Shown here: piece after piece, positions 34,198-42,900 of the stretch
Layout: each line of letters begins with the position of its first letter
Position numbering within the stretch: the stretch's first letter is position 1
From: a virus
Virus record (IMG/VR): IMGVR_UViG_3300033049_000066
Span: 62,001-126,000 of that record
Length of the DNA: 64,000 nucleotides
Strand: one strand, 5' to 3'
The notes under the pieces: generated by a model
Told to the model about the DNA's origin: nothing
Seen by the model: the letters and a program-made list of their open reading frames with translations, nothing else
The model's database searches: none
Program-made: the position numbers and the translations under genes

Positions 34198-34790
34198 AAC
34201 CGCAAGAATTTATAACAGAAGCCCGAAGCGATAGTATTATATTGATTGACTTTCAGCCAGCGTATCAAAGCGAGGATTTCGGCTATGACGATGCCATCGA
34301 CCAGGCTGTTAACTACATTAATAAAAAACAGCCATCCGTGACTGCTTTTTATAACGGACAGGATGTAGGCATTGAGGATACTCCCTCAGAGGTTCTTTGG
34401 CATTACATGGAACATGGACTAAACGAAGATCTCGGACATTTATTTACGTTCAAAGAGAAGTCATACGCTTGGTTAAGATCATGGATAGACGAAGGGGTTG
34501 ACGAAGCATTGATTATTAAAGTTATTCGGTACTTGGTTATGAATGACATGAATGATAGTCGAAGCATAGAAGATGAAGACTGGTTAAAACTAGTTGGTGA
34601 AGATTTTGACTTCTACGAAGATAGAGAGATGGGAATTTTTATACCTGAGATTAATATTGCTACATTACAAACACTAAACAAATCACTACTTGGTGGAGGT
34701 GGTCAACATGAATGCCTTAAGGAAATGCAGGTGCTAATGAATGCGTTTAATATTAAATATAAATTAGTACAAGAATGGATTTACGGTTAA
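34194..34790 (+). CDS. putative injected internal head protein with capsid-targeting leader
   Basis: 198 residues, overlapping the previous gene by ATGA. The first ten residues, MKPQEFITEA, match the T4 capsid-targeting sequence of internal proteins (MKTYQEFIAE followed by A) and contain the I-x-E/A cleavage site of the T4 gp21 prohead protease. By analogy the protein should enter the prohead, lose the leader after Glu9, and be injected with DNA. The mature part begins ARSDSIILIDFQPAYQSEDF and is acidic and mainly helical; its action in the host is unknown. Confidence 0.75.
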   Translation: MKPQEFITEARSDSIILIDFQPAYQSEDFGYDDAIDQAVNYINKKQPSVTAFYNGQDVGIEDTPSEVLWHYMEHGLNEDLGHLFTFKEKSYAWLRSWIDEGVDEALIIKVIRYLVMNDMNDSRSIEDEDWLKLVGEDFDFYEDREMGIFIPEINIATLQTLNKSLLGGGGQHECLKEMQVLMNAFNIKYKLVQEWIYG

Positions 34791-34841
34791 CATCCTGGGC
34801 GTAACGCACCCGCTGATTTAAAAGCGAAAACAACGACTTAC

Positions 34842-34849
34842 CATAAATA
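34842..34849 (+). promoter_or_regulatory. late promoter (CATAAATA)
   Basis: CATAAATA 20 bases before ATG 34870, opening a new late transcription unit. Confidence 0.6.
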
Positions 34850-34869
34850 GTATTAAATGGAAACTCATT

Positions 34870-35040
34870 ATGAAAGTAAATGAAATTATAAAAGAAACAA
34901 CAACCGCTGGTGGTATTGCTACAGTAGTGGGTGGCATCGCGCCAGCAATCACTCGTAATGCCTCAATTTACGGTAATGATAAGCCCAAAAAGAAGAAAAA
35001 GAAATCCGGCAAATATGCCAACAGCCCAGGTAACGAATAA
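34870..35040 (+). CDS. small late protein with Gly/Ala centre and poly-Lys tail
   Basis: 56 residues: a leader-like N-terminus (MKVNEIIKETTTAGG), a hydrophobic Gly/Ala/Val middle (IATVVGGIAPAI), a lysine run (KPKKKKKKSGKYANS) and the last codon overlapping the next ATG (TAATG). Similar small proteins with TTTAGxIATV cores occur in T4-like aquatic phages. The leader and strong positive charge suggest a DNA-binding head-internal peptide. Confidence 0.65.
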   Translation: MKVNEIIKETTTAGGIATVVGGIAPAITRNASIYGNDKPKKKKKKSGKYANSPGNE

Positions 35041-36011
35041 TGAATGACATGAACAGTATATTAAAGAATTTTAACAGCGCTGGCTCGGACCAGTCCAAAG
35101 AAGGCACACCGAGTGAGCAAGGAGCAATGCAATCATTGCTTGAAGGACTCGATTCAGCACAGCAAAGTGTAAATCAAATGCCAGGGACACATACGATGGC
35201 AAAGAGTACAGACACAGCGCATCCAGCAGAAAAATTCCTAGTAGGCGGCGAGCACGACAAAGAAACTAATTTAGCAGAAGTAACTCCAGATGAAGTAGCA
35301 GCGATATGGAAAGAAGTATTTCCGCATAGCTCAGTACAAATTAACAAATTACAAAACGGCGCAGCTTTTAAATTTCGACTAGCAGCTGGCCCAAGTGAAG
35401 TATCCGGTGGTATAATGGACAATGATCCATTAAATTACATGGTAATGTTACGTGGTAAAGAATGGAAGGAAAATTTAACGTCACTAACTGTTGCTCCGGA
35501 AGAAGGTTCGCATATGGCTTTTGGAAGTGTTAAGCTTCGTAAAAAGACAGCTAAAAATATTACTACTGATTTAATCCGCAACCGTTTTAACCAAATAAAA
35601 GACTTCATTACTGCTAATGCGTCAAAGTTGCACCAAATTGATTTTGACATCAATGAGAAATTAGGAACTACAGTTACAGAATCAGATACATACGAAGATA
35701 CTATTGCAAAACGCAACCCAGTCAACAATGTCCATAAAAAACAATCGTTTAAAGATATTTTCCGATCAATGGAAGAAACAGAAGAAGACCTAGCAACCCG
35801 ATTTAAGAAAGAGTTGCATGACGAACTAGATGAAACAGCGAAAGACCCCGAACTTAGAACTACTGGAAGTATGAGCGGGATGCTAGATGATATAAAACGT
35901 CTTATTCGACAAGGCAAGACAGTCCAGGTAACTGCCAGGGGCTTGCCAACTGACAGATATAGACTCGGTGCAATTGTATCTTATTCATTGTCACATGAAG
36001 AAACTAAATAA
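35040..36011 (+). CDS. hypothetical late protein, probably head-internal
   Basis: 323 residues, starting in the TAATG overlap. The N-terminal 60 residues are polar, Gln/Ser-rich and likely disordered. A globular alpha/beta part follows (ATPDEVAAIWKEVFPHSS-like, NYMVMLRGKEWKENL), then a helical acidic segment (SMEETEEDLATRFKKELHDE) and a basic C-terminus (LIRQGKTVQVTARGLPTDRYR). No known catalytic motif. It lies between two proteins with leader-like N-termini in a late operon. Confidence 0.6.
   Translation: MNDMNSILKNFNSAGSDQSKEGTPSEQGAMQSLLEGLDSAQQSVNQMPGTHTMAKSTDTAHPAEKFLVGGEHDKETNLAEVTPDEVAAIWKEVFPHSSVQINKLQNGAAFKFRLAAGPSEVSGGIMDNDPLNYMVMLRGKEWKENLTSLTVAPEEGSHMAFGSVKLRKKTAKNITTDLIRNRFNQIKDFITANASKLHQIDFDINEKLGTTVTESDTYEDTIAKRNPVNNVHKKQSFKDIFRSMEETEEDLATRFKKELHDELDETAKDPELRTTGSMSGMLDDIKRLIRQGKTVQVTARGLPTDRYRLGAIVSYSLSHEETK
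36003..36010 (+). promoter_or_regulatory. possible late promoter (ACTAAATA)
   Basis: ACTAAATA over the preceding stop codon, 20 bases before ATG 36031. It could be a chance match to Thr-Lys-stop codons. Confidence 0.35.
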
Positions 36012-36030
36012 CTAAACAAAGGAAAGTAAA

Positions 36031-37635
36031 ATGAAATTACACGAAATGTTCAACGGTGACGTCAAAGAAAACAAAGAAGCCGACGTTAAGCCAACGTACC
36101 TACAAGATGAAATCCTCGAACGTTTAAAGGCGTCAGGTGGTAGCGTGTACACAGGTAACGCAAGATTGGTAAAAGACGGCGTTACAGCGATCCTAGCAAT
36201 CAACGGTCAACGCAGATTCGCAATCTTCCCAGATGGCACGTACAAAGCAAGTAAAAAATTCATTGACTTTCAACGTGATGGTTGGGAATTAGAAATTGCT
36301 AACTTTGAAAGCGTAGAAGAAGCCAAAGGAAAAAGTCCAAAGTCTGATATTCGTGTAGACAATGCCGGTAACAAGAAATGGTACAAAGATGGTGAATTAC
36401 ACAGAGAAGACGGACCAGCAATTGAGTTCGCGGATGGTGACCGGTGGTGGTACAAGAACGGTAAACAGCACCGAGATGATGGGCCAGCTGTTGAACAGGT
36501 AAATTCCACAAAGGGCTGGTACATAAATGGTAAGTTACACAGAGAAGATGGCCCAGCAATTGAATACGAAAATGGTGATCAATATTGGTACATAAATGGC
36601 AAATTACATAGAGAAGATGGCCCGGCTGTTGAACGTGCGGATGGCAGTAAAGAGTGGTACTTAAATGGCGTAAAACAAGAACCTAACGTTTCAGAAGAAA
36701 GAGAAGTGCGCACTGGCGTAGAAGAAGCCAAAGGAAAAAGTCCAAAGTCTGATATTCGTGTAGACAAAGATGGTAACAAAAGATGGTACGTAAATGGCGT
36801 ATTACATCGAGAAGATGGCCCTGCTATTGAACTCGCAGTTGGCTCCAAATTTTGGTTCATAAATGGCAAAAGACACAGAGAAGATGGCCCTGCTATTGAA
36901 CTCGCGAATGGCGACCGCCATTGGTACAAAAACGGCAAAAGACACAGAGATGATGGGCCGGCTATTGAGTACGCGGAAGGTGACCGCCATTGGTACATAA
37001 ATGGTGAAAGACACAAAGAAGATGGGCCAGCTGCAGAACAAGCAAATGGCTCCAAATTTTGGTTCGTACATGGCAAAAAACACAGAGAAGATGGCCCTGC
37101 TATTGAACTCGCAGATGGTGAAAAACAGTGGTTCATAAATGACAAAAAACACAGAGAAGATGGGCCAGCCGTTATACAAAAAGCCGGCTCCAAATTTTGG
37201 TACATAAATGGCGTAAAACAAGAACGTAACGTCTCTGAAGAAATAGTTCCTTACACTAAAAATGGTGATACCGATCAAGGCGAATATATTGATGATGAAA
37301 CTGGTCAAATATATGACCAAAATGAAATTGAGACAGTACACGGCAAGAATCGAGAAAAACAACACCACGCTATTAATAACTCAAATCGATCCGAAGATGA
37401 TTACGTGGCCGAGCCTGAAGTTACTCCGAAAAATCCCTTAGCCGTTAGCATGTTTGGCGATATCGCAGCAGGTGGTGGTGATCCAATTGATCATTTAATG
37501 ACCTCACATAACATGACGATGGATCAGGTTGATGCACTAGCACGTGAGCAAGGGTATACTGATGCTTATGAATGGGCAGAAAGTTTTATTGAAATGGAAT
37601 CAATTCTTAGGAACGCAGGTATTCAAAAATCATGA
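36031..37635 (+). CDS. MORN-like repeat protein, late
   Basis: 534 residues. After a ~110-residue N-terminal domain (MKLHEMFNGDV leader), two blocks of tandem ~22-residue repeats follow (about 115-213 and 251-390). The consensus is WYxNGKxHREDGPAxExAxG, which resembles MORN-type/YwqK-like beta-hairpin repeats. Each block is introduced by VEEAKGKSPKSDIRVD and closed by NGVKQEPNVSEE or a variant. The C-terminal 140 residues are different (DHLMTSHNMTMDQVDALAR). MORN-like repeats bind lipids or proteins or form scaffolds. A virion-delivered effector or structural filler are both possible. Confidence 0.75.
   Translation: MKLHEMFNGDVKENKEADVKPTYLQDEILERLKASGGSVYTGNARLVKDGVTAILAINGQRRFAIFPDGTYKASKKFIDFQRDGWELEIANFESVEEAKGKSPKSDIRVDNAGNKKWYKDGELHREDGPAIEFADGDRWWYKNGKQHRDDGPAVEQVNSTKGWYINGKLHREDGPAIEYENGDQYWYINGKLHREDGPAVERADGSKEWYLNGVKQEPNVSEEREVRTGVEEAKGKSPKSDIRVDKDGNKRWYVNGVLHREDGPAIELAVGSKFWFINGKRHREDGPAIELANGDRHWYKNGKRHRDDGPAIEYAEGDRHWYINGERHKEDGPAAEQANGSKFWFVHGKKHREDGPAIELADGEKQWFINDKKHREDGPAVIQKAGSKFWYINGVKQERNVSEEIVPYTKNGDTDQGEYIDDETGQIYDQNEIETVHGKNREKQHHAINNSNRSEDDYVAEPEVTPKNPLAVSMFGDIAAGGGDPIDHLMTSHNMTMDQVDALAREQGYTDAYEWAESFIEMESILRNAGIQKS
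36370..37245 (+). repeat. tandem 66-bp coding repeats (MORN-like), two blocks
   Basis: About eleven copies of a 66-base unit, many identical over 20 or more bases, in two blocks separated by a repeated VEEAKGKSPKSDIRVD segment (36310 and 36720). Whole-block duplication plus unit-level expansion is apparent. Confidence 0.9.
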
Positions 37636-38186
37636 AAATTTCTGAACTAGAAAAAAATGATGCAGTAACAAAAGATAAAACACTTGAAGCATCGCTCGCA
37701 CTATGCGAAGGTATTATATCAATGTTAACCGGACGTATATCCAAAGCAACACGGAACTTTTTAAAAACACAAGGTGGTAATATTGACCGAGCAATTAGAG
37801 TTGCAAGAGGTATGCTAAGTGGCATCGGTCGCAACAGTAATTGGGATAATATTGTACTTGAGCTGTCTGGCTTGAAGACAGGCAGATTGCACGAAGCAGA
37901 ATACGAAGGTGGCATTGATTTTGAGGCACAACCAGACTACGCAAATGTTAAGGGCGTGAATCTCGACAATCCAAGATCCCACATTGATTCAGTAGCAGCA
38001 AATAAAAAGCAAGCAGCAAAATTAAATAAGGCGTGGGTAAGACTCGTTGGAAATTTAAGCAAGCTGAACGCAATGGATCCTAAGTCTGCACAGACGTTGA
38101 AGATGAATTTACGTAGCTTAGCACATACCGCAAAAGAAAATAATTTCAACTTAGTTCCATCCCCGGAACAAGTATTTGGCGACTAA
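37632..38186 (+). CDS. hypothetical late protein
   Basis: 184 residues overlapping the previous stop by ATGA. The N-terminus (MKISELEKNDAV) again resembles a head-targeting leader. The body is helical and basic (ISKATRNFLKTQGGNIDRAIRVARGMLSGIG; NKKQAAKLNKAWVRLVGNLSKL). No motif is recognised. It is the last gene of the late unit and is followed by a strong terminator. Confidence 0.62.
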   Translation: MKISELEKNDAVTKDKTLEASLALCEGIISMLTGRISKATRNFLKTQGGNIDRAIRVARGMLSGIGRNSNWDNIVLELSGLKTGRLHEAEYEGGIDFEAQPDYANVKGVNLDNPRSHIDSVAANKKQAAKLNKAWVRLVGNLSKLNAMDPKSAQTLKMNLRSLAHTAKENNFNLVPSPEQVFGD

Positions 38187-38203
38187 TTAATTTCTCCGAA
38201 CTA

Positions 38204-38237
38204 CAAAAATAGGCCCAATTAGGGTCTATTTTTTTGC
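38204..38237 (+). terminator. rho-independent terminator
   Basis: AAATAGGCCC / GGGTCTATTT stem (one G-T pair) with a five-base loop and a run of seven T, separating the late head-protein unit from the dsbA-polymerase unit. Confidence 0.85.
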
Positions 38238-38245
38238 CAAAGGCA

Positions 38246-38274
38246 TTGACCTTTAGCGTGTACTATTGTATAAT
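38246..38274 (+). promoter_or_regulatory. sigma70-type promoter for dsbA and gene 43
   Basis: TTGACC 38246-38251, 17 bases, TATAAT 38269-38274; AAAGGAG precedes ATG 38300. Confidence 0.85.
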
Positions 38275-38299
38275 AGCACAACAAAGGAGAATAACAATA

Positions 38300-38563
38300 A
38301 TGTCAGATAACAAAATATTCAATCAAGAAGAAAAAGCTAAATTAAAACACCTCATGTCAGAAGGCATGTCTGTACTATCGGAAATTGAAGCACTAAGCGG
38401 TGGCCTGGCTGATACAGCTAAAGCAATTGCAGAAGAAATGGATATCAAACCAGGAGTGCTAAAGAAAGCAATTAAAACGGCTTATAAATCTTCGTTCACA
38501 CAAACCACAACGGACTACGAGTTACTGGAAAATATTTTAGAAACTGTAGGTCGTACTGAGTAG
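38300..38563 (+). CDS. dsbA: double-stranded DNA-binding protein DsbA-like
   Basis: 87 residues from ATG 38300; a longer frame from 38234 runs through the promoter. The helical protein has LKHLMSEGMSVLSEIEALSGGL followed by AIAEEMDIKPGVLKKAIKTAYKS, the pattern of DsbA-like proteins of T4-like aquatic phages (T4 DsbA is 89 aa). In T4, DsbA binds dsDNA and favours late transcription. It shares a promoter with the polymerase gene here, an early/middle-type promoter. Confidence 0.8.
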   Translation: MSDNKIFNQEEKAKLKHLMSEGMSVLSEIEALSGGLADTAKAIAEEMDIKPGVLKKAIKTAYKSSFTQTTTDYELLENILETVGRTE

Positions 38564-38682
38564 TGTCGGTACCAGCCGAAGGCAAGCTGAAAGGTGGCAA
38601 TGGCGCTGTAAAGAAACAAAAAACTTCACAGCGGCCAACGCAGCCACCTGCTCCGGGTAAATCAAAAGGTGCTACACTATGA
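38563..38682 (+). CDS. very small basic protein between dsbA and polymerase
   Basis: 39 residues from GTG 38563, which overlaps the dsbA stop by one base; its TGA overlaps the polymerase ATG (ATGA). The sequence is Lys/Pro/Gln-rich (KLKGGNGAVKKQKTSQRPTQ) and probably disordered. The two exact junction overlaps suggest it is translated and couples polymerase translation. No strong ribosome binding site is visible. Confidence 0.5.
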   Translation: MSVPAEGKLKGGNGAVKKQKTSQRPTQPPAPGKSKGATL

Positions 38683-41435
38683 GCTTTGTAGATGCGATAT
38701 ACGTTAAAGATAAAGATCTCGTACGAGTCGTAGAGCGTGTAAATGGCAAGCGAATCTTTGTTGACTATCCCGCGGAGTACACATTTTATTATGAGGATCC
38801 TCGAGGCAAGTACAAAACTGTCTATGATAAAAATGTCAGCAAATTTACAACGAAATCAGCGAACGAATATCAGAAAGAAAAGAGAATGCACAGCGGCACA
38901 ACCTTGTACGAAAGCGATTTCTTGCCCGTGGCGCGCTGTCTTGAGCGCAATTACAGTGGTGCTGAGATTCCTGATTTACAAACCGCATTTTTCGACATTG
39001 AGGTTGACTTTGATAAAGTCAAGGGATTTAGTCCGACCTCGGACCCTTTCAACAAAGTTACAGCAATTTCAACGTACTTGAACTGGAATAATACTCGCCT
39101 CACGCAAGTGGTCGCACCACTACACATGTCACCGCAAGAAGCTCAAGAAATATGTTCGCACTTCACAAACGTCGTTCTGTACACTGATGAAAAAGAGATG
39201 CTCAAAGATTTCCTTGATATTATCGACGATGCTGATGTGCTTAGCGGTTGGAACAGTGAAGGGTACGATATTCCGTACATGGTAAATCGCATTACACGTG
39301 AGCTATCTAAGAATGACACCCGGCGGTTCTGCTTGTGGGATAAATTTCCAAAGAAACGTATCTTTGAACGATTTGGTGCTGAGCAAATGACGTATGATTT
39401 AATAGGCCGAGTTCATATGGACTATATGCAATTATACAGAAAATACACTTACATCGAAATGCCGTCGTACAGCTTGGATTCAATTGCTGAGCACGAGCTA
39501 GGCGAAACTAAAGTTGCGTACGAAGGCTCGCTTGACAAGTTGTACAACAAGGATTTCAGAAAGTTTATTGAGTACAATATCCAAGATACAATGCTATTAC
39601 ACAAGTTAGATTTGAAATTAAAATTTATTGATTTGGCGAATTCCGTGGCACATGAAAACACAGTTCTTATCCCGAGGACCATGGGCGCGGTTGCTGTTAC
39701 AGAACAAGCGATTATCAACGAGGCGCACATGCAGGGATTCATTGTGTCGGACAAGGTGCGACACGCTGATGATGATAACACGCAGGCAGCAGGTGCGTAC
39801 GTAGCATATCCTAAGAAAGGTTTACACAAGTGGGTGGGGTCGGTTGACATCAACAGTCTGTACCCGTCAGCAATTCAAGCTTGTAACATGGCGCCTGAGA
39901 CAATTGTCGGGCAGCTACGACCGATAGAAACCGACAAGTACATTGAAGAAAAGATGGCAGATAAGCTTGTAACAAATGCTAAGGGCAAGACCAGGTCCAA
40001 GAAGGGAACCTCGTTTGCTATGGCGTGGGAAGGACTATTTGGATCGCTTGAATACACTGCGGTAATGGAACGACGAGAGGATGTGCAGGTCACCATTGAC
40101 TGGGAACCCAAGACCTCCGGTGATTTGTCTACGTTTGCTAAATTAGCCGGGGACTCGACATTGTCAGCCAAGGACGCCAACGACCTGATCTTCAACAGCG
40201 GGCAACCGTGGGTAGTATCTGCTAACGGCACGATCTTCTCACTTGAAACTGCTGGCATCATTCCCGGCCTTTTGAAACGCTGGTATTCGGAGAGACAGGA
40301 AATGCAGGCAAAGCTAAAACAAGCTATTGCTGCTGGGAATAAAGACGATATTGCGTACTGGGACAAGAGGCAGCTCGTGAAAAAAATTAACTTGAACTCC
40401 CTGTATGGTGCGATTTTAAATCAACATTGTAGATTCTTTGACAAACGCATTGGTCAGTCTACGACCCTTACAGGACGAGCCATTGCGCAGCACATGGATG
40501 CTCATCTCAACCAATGCCTCACCGGCGAATACGACCATGCCGGACAATGTATTATATATGGTGACACAGACTCAGCCTATTTTACAGCATGGCCTGTAGT
40601 AGAAAAATCCGTCAAAGATGGTACGCAGGAATGGGATAGAAGTATTGCGATCGCGTTATACGATAGCTTAGCAGATGAGTGTAATACAAGCTTTCCGCTC
40701 TTTATGAGCAGGGCATTTAACTGCCCGACAGAGTACGGAAAGTTAATTAAATGTGGCCGAGAAGTTGTAGCATCCAACGGATTATTTATTACAAAGAAAC
40801 GCTATGCGTTGATGGTAATTGATAATGAAGGAAAGCAACTTGATGTAGACGGCAAGCCAGGGAAAGTCAAAGCGATGGGGCTTGACTTAAAACGTTCAGA
40901 CACCATGCCGATAGTACAAGAATTCTTAAAAACTATTCTTGATTCAACGCTAAACGAGCTCGGCAAAGAAAAAGTAATTGAACAGATTCTTGCGTTCAAG
41001 ACAGAGTTCAAGGCGCTACCAAGCTGGGAGAAAGGTTCTCCCAAGCGCATTAATAATTTAACAATGTACACAGCAAAGGAGCTAAATGGCAGAGCAACGG
41101 GCGAAAAAGCCACCCTGCCCGGGCATGTACGTGCTGGATTTAATTATAATAATCTTCGTGACCTGCACAACGATAATTTTACCATGGCGCTAACTGATGG
41201 CGACAAAGCAATTATATGTAAATTAAAAGACAATGCGATGAATATAACTAGCGTAGCAAGACCAACAGATGAAAAGCAGATACCTCAATGGTTTAAAGAT
41301 TTACCATTTGACGATGAGTTAATGCAAGCAATGGCAATAGATCAAAAAGTTGATAACTTGCTAGGTGTGCTGGACTGGGATCTTGCTGCTCATACAGACA
41401 CAACGAGCACATTCGGAAAACTATTTGAATTTTAG
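38679..41435 (+). CDS. 43: family B DNA polymerase gp43
   Basis: 918 residues (T4 gp43 is 898). Exonuclease motifs are FFDIEVDF (Exo I, about 104), LSGWNSEGYDIPYM (Exo II) and YNIQDTMLLHKLD (Exo III). Polymerase motifs are DINSLYPSAI (A, about 391), KINLNSLYGA (B) and YGDTDSAYF (C, about 626). The C-terminus ends FGKLFEF, a short hydrophobic tail like the clamp-binding tail of T4 gp43. It replicates the genome with gp44/62 and gp45. All catalytic aspartates are present. Confidence 0.98.
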   Translation: MSFVDAIYVKDKDLVRVVERVNGKRIFVDYPAEYTFYYEDPRGKYKTVYDKNVSKFTTKSANEYQKEKRMHSGTTLYESDFLPVARCLERNYSGAEIPDLQTAFFDIEVDFDKVKGFSPTSDPFNKVTAISTYLNWNNTRLTQVVAPLHMSPQEAQEICSHFTNVVLYTDEKEMLKDFLDIIDDADVLSGWNSEGYDIPYMVNRITRELSKNDTRRFCLWDKFPKKRIFERFGAEQMTYDLIGRVHMDYMQLYRKYTYIEMPSYSLDSIAEHELGETKVAYEGSLDKLYNKDFRKFIEYNIQDTMLLHKLDLKLKFIDLANSVAHENTVLIPRTMGAVAVTEQAIINEAHMQGFIVSDKVRHADDDNTQAAGAYVAYPKKGLHKWVGSVDINSLYPSAIQACNMAPETIVGQLRPIETDKYIEEKMADKLVTNAKGKTRSKKGTSFAMAWEGLFGSLEYTAVMERREDVQVTIDWEPKTSGDLSTFAKLAGDSTLSAKDANDLIFNSGQPWVVSANGTIFSLETAGIIPGLLKRWYSERQEMQAKLKQAIAAGNKDDIAYWDKRQLVKKINLNSLYGAILNQHCRFFDKRIGQSTTLTGRAIAQHMDAHLNQCLTGEYDHAGQCIIYGDTDSAYFTAWPVVEKSVKDGTQEWDRSIAIALYDSLADECNTSFPLFMSRAFNCPTEYGKLIKCGREVVASNGLFITKKRYALMVIDNEGKQLDVDGKPGKVKAMGLDLKRSDTMPIVQEFLKTILDSTLNELGKEKVIEQILAFKTEFKALPSWEKGSPKRINNLTMYTAKELNGRATGEKATLPGHVRAGFNYNNLRDLHNDNFTMALTDGDKAIICKLKDNAMNITSVARPTDEKQIPQWFKDLPFDDELMQAMAIDQKVDNLLGVLDWDLAAHTDTTSTFGKLFEF

Positions 41436-41447
41436 TTGCCGAAAAAC

Positions 41448-41476
41448 TTGATTAAAAGTACAAGATCAAGTATAAT
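41448..41476 (+). promoter_or_regulatory. sigma70-type promoter for gene 45
   Basis: TTGATT 41448-41453, 17 bases, TATAAT 41471-41476, with AGAGGA before ATG 41499. Confidence 0.75.
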
Positions 41477-41498
41477 ATATTATATAGAGGAATAATAA

Positions 41499-42221
41499 AT
41501 GATTGATAATTTAAAAGATTTAATAGCACATACACACGATCTTGGCTGCATAGATTTAGTTAAGATAATCGGTACTGATACCGAAACTACTGTTGAAGGT
41601 AAAGCTGAAGACCGTAGTGTAGTAATTCAAGCAAAATTCAATACTCCAATTACTGAGTTTAAGGGCACCTTTGGCATGCCGAATATGTCAACGCTTAAAA
41701 CTATCCTAGGCATTGAGGAGTACTCGGCAGATGCAAAGATTACAATTAAGCACGATGCCGTGAAAGGTCCAGTAAGCTTAAACTTTCTTAATAAGGTTGG
41801 TGACTTTACTAATGATTACCGCTTTATGACAAAAGAACTAATTGAAGACCAGCTTAAAACAGTTAAATTTAAAGGTGTTACGTGGCACGTGGAACTTGAA
41901 CCAAGCATGTCAAGCATCCAACGCTTGAAGTTCCAAGCACTAGCAAACCCAACCGAAACGACCTTCCTTGCTAAAACAGAAGGGACAGACTTAATATTTT
42001 ACTTCGGCGACCACAGCACTCATGCAGGCAACTTTATCTTTGCTAGCGGCATTACTGGCAGCTTATCACATGCTTGGCATTGGCCAATTGCGCATGTAAT
42101 TAACATCCTTAGCTTGCCTGGCGATAAAGTACTTCGATTCAGCAATGATGGCGCGGCACAGATTATTGTCGATAGTGGCATAGCTGAATACACTTATATC
42201 TTACCGGCACAAGCTAAGTAG
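41499..42221 (+). CDS. 45: sliding clamp gp45
   Basis: 240 residues (T4 gp45 is 228). It starts LKDLIAHTHDLGCIDLVKI, has the central KGTFGMPNMSTLKTILGIEEY strand-loop and ends GIAEYTYILPAQAK. The two-domain subunit forms a trimeric ring that tethers gp43 to DNA. In T4 it also activates late promoters with gp33/gp55, which fits the ATAAATA promoters of this window. It has its own promoter and is followed by three small coiled-coil genes. Confidence 0.95.
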   Translation: MIDNLKDLIAHTHDLGCIDLVKIIGTDTETTVEGKAEDRSVVIQAKFNTPITEFKGTFGMPNMSTLKTILGIEEYSADAKITIKHDAVKGPVSLNFLNKVGDFTNDYRFMTKELIEDQLKTVKFKGVTWHVELEPSMSSIQRLKFQALANPTETTFLAKTEGTDLIFYFGDHSTHAGNFIFASGITGSLSHAWHWPIAHVINILSLPGDKVLRFSNDGAAQIIVDSGIAEYTYILPAQAK

Positions 42222-42243
42222 CTAAAATGCTAAAATGCTAAAA
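42221..42243 (+). repeat. 8-bp tandem repeat (GCTAAAAT) over the start of gene 42235
   Basis: Two exact copies and a partial third create two candidate ATGs (42227, stopped after four codons, and 42235). Slippage here could change translation initiation. Confidence 0.8.
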
Positions 42244-42513
42244 ATTATAGCCGGGCCATTGATTGATGTTATCACCGCCCAGGGGTGGGATTCATCAGGG
42301 CAACCCGAGCTTCAGGTTACAGTGGCTGCGAATGGTCAACTTGAATCGATGCTGCAAGAAATTAAAACGCTTCGCATTCAAGTTGACCAAATGTTAGCAA
42401 AATCACGTCGGGATGACGAGCTGTGCGCGAGGCATCCGGGATTACAAGATTTACGTAACCAGTACTTATTGGTTTATAAATTAGTAGAGGAAGAACATGG
42501 CGAAAAACTTTAG
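42235..42513 (+). CDS. small coiled-coil protein, C-terminal 'PaLxDxxxxY' family
   Basis: 92 residues. A short beta N-terminus (IIAGPLIDVITAQGWDSSG) precedes a helical region and the C-terminal module CARHPGLQDLRNQYLLVYKLVEE. The same C-terminal module ends the next two proteins and four others in the window, so it is a mobile helical tag or interaction domain. It overlaps the next gene by 17 bases. Function unknown. Confidence 0.65.
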   Translation: MLKIIAGPLIDVITAQGWDSSGQPELQVTVAANGQLESMLQEIKTLRIQVDQMLAKSRRDDELCARHPGLQDLRNQYLLVYKLVEEEHGEKL

Positions 42514-42682
42514 AGAAGAAAACTACGGTAAATCATACACAAGTGTAATCGATGGACTTGAGAAACGTATTACGATCTTAGAACAGCAATTATCATGGGA
42601 CCGAAGCCTTAGAGAAAAGAACCCAGTCTTACAAGATCTTTACGAGAAGTACATCGCAACGCTATTGTTGGTAAAAAAATGA
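42497..42682 (+). CDS. small coiled-coil protein, same family
   Basis: 61 residues, nearly all helix: VIDGLEKRITILEQQLSWD, then REKNPVLQDLYEKYIATLLLV. It overlaps both neighbours, so the three genes are translationally coupled behind the clamp gene. Function unknown. Confidence 0.65.
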   Translation: MAKNFREENYGKSYTSVIDGLEKRITILEQQLSWDRSLREKNPVLQDLYEKYIATLLLVKK

Positions 42683-42900
42683 ACGATTTACGAGACTGCC
42701 TGGATCTTCAATATAATCAAGATGGTGACCAAATTGACAATCGGAATCAAATTATCCAATCATTACGGTCGCACATTGAAGGCACAGAAAGGGATATGCG
42801 TATTGAAAAAGAGAAACGAGAAAGATCACCTGCATTGAAAGCCGCATGGGAACAGTACCACGTACTATTGAGGTTAACTGATGAAACCAAATCAAAGTAA
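42679..42900 (+). CDS. small coiled-coil protein, same family
   Basis: 73 residues, charged helix (QIIQSLRSHIEGTERDMRIE) with the C-terminal module RERSPALKAAWEQYHVLLRL. It starts in an ATGA overlap with the upstream gene. Third member of the tandem set behind gp45. Function unknown. Confidence 0.65.
   Translation: MNDLRDCLDLQYNQDGDQIDNRNQIIQSLRSHIEGTERDMRIEKEKRERSPALKAAWEQYHVLLRLTDETKSK

Noticed and set aside
34795-34815. Terminator after gene 34194
   Set aside because: GGGCG/CGCACCC pairs only with a bulge and has no T-run.
36370-37245. CRISPR array
   Set aside because: The tandem units are in-frame protein-coding repeats without unique spacers.
36579-37368. Long minus-strand ORFs opposite the MORN-like gene
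   Set aside because: They exist because the plus-strand repeat avoids stops in the other frames; the translated sequence is itself only the repeat read backwards, with no start signals.
38234-38299. Longer N-terminus for the DsbA-like gene
   Set aside because: The extension runs through the promoter; ATG 38300 has AAAGGAG and gives the family length.
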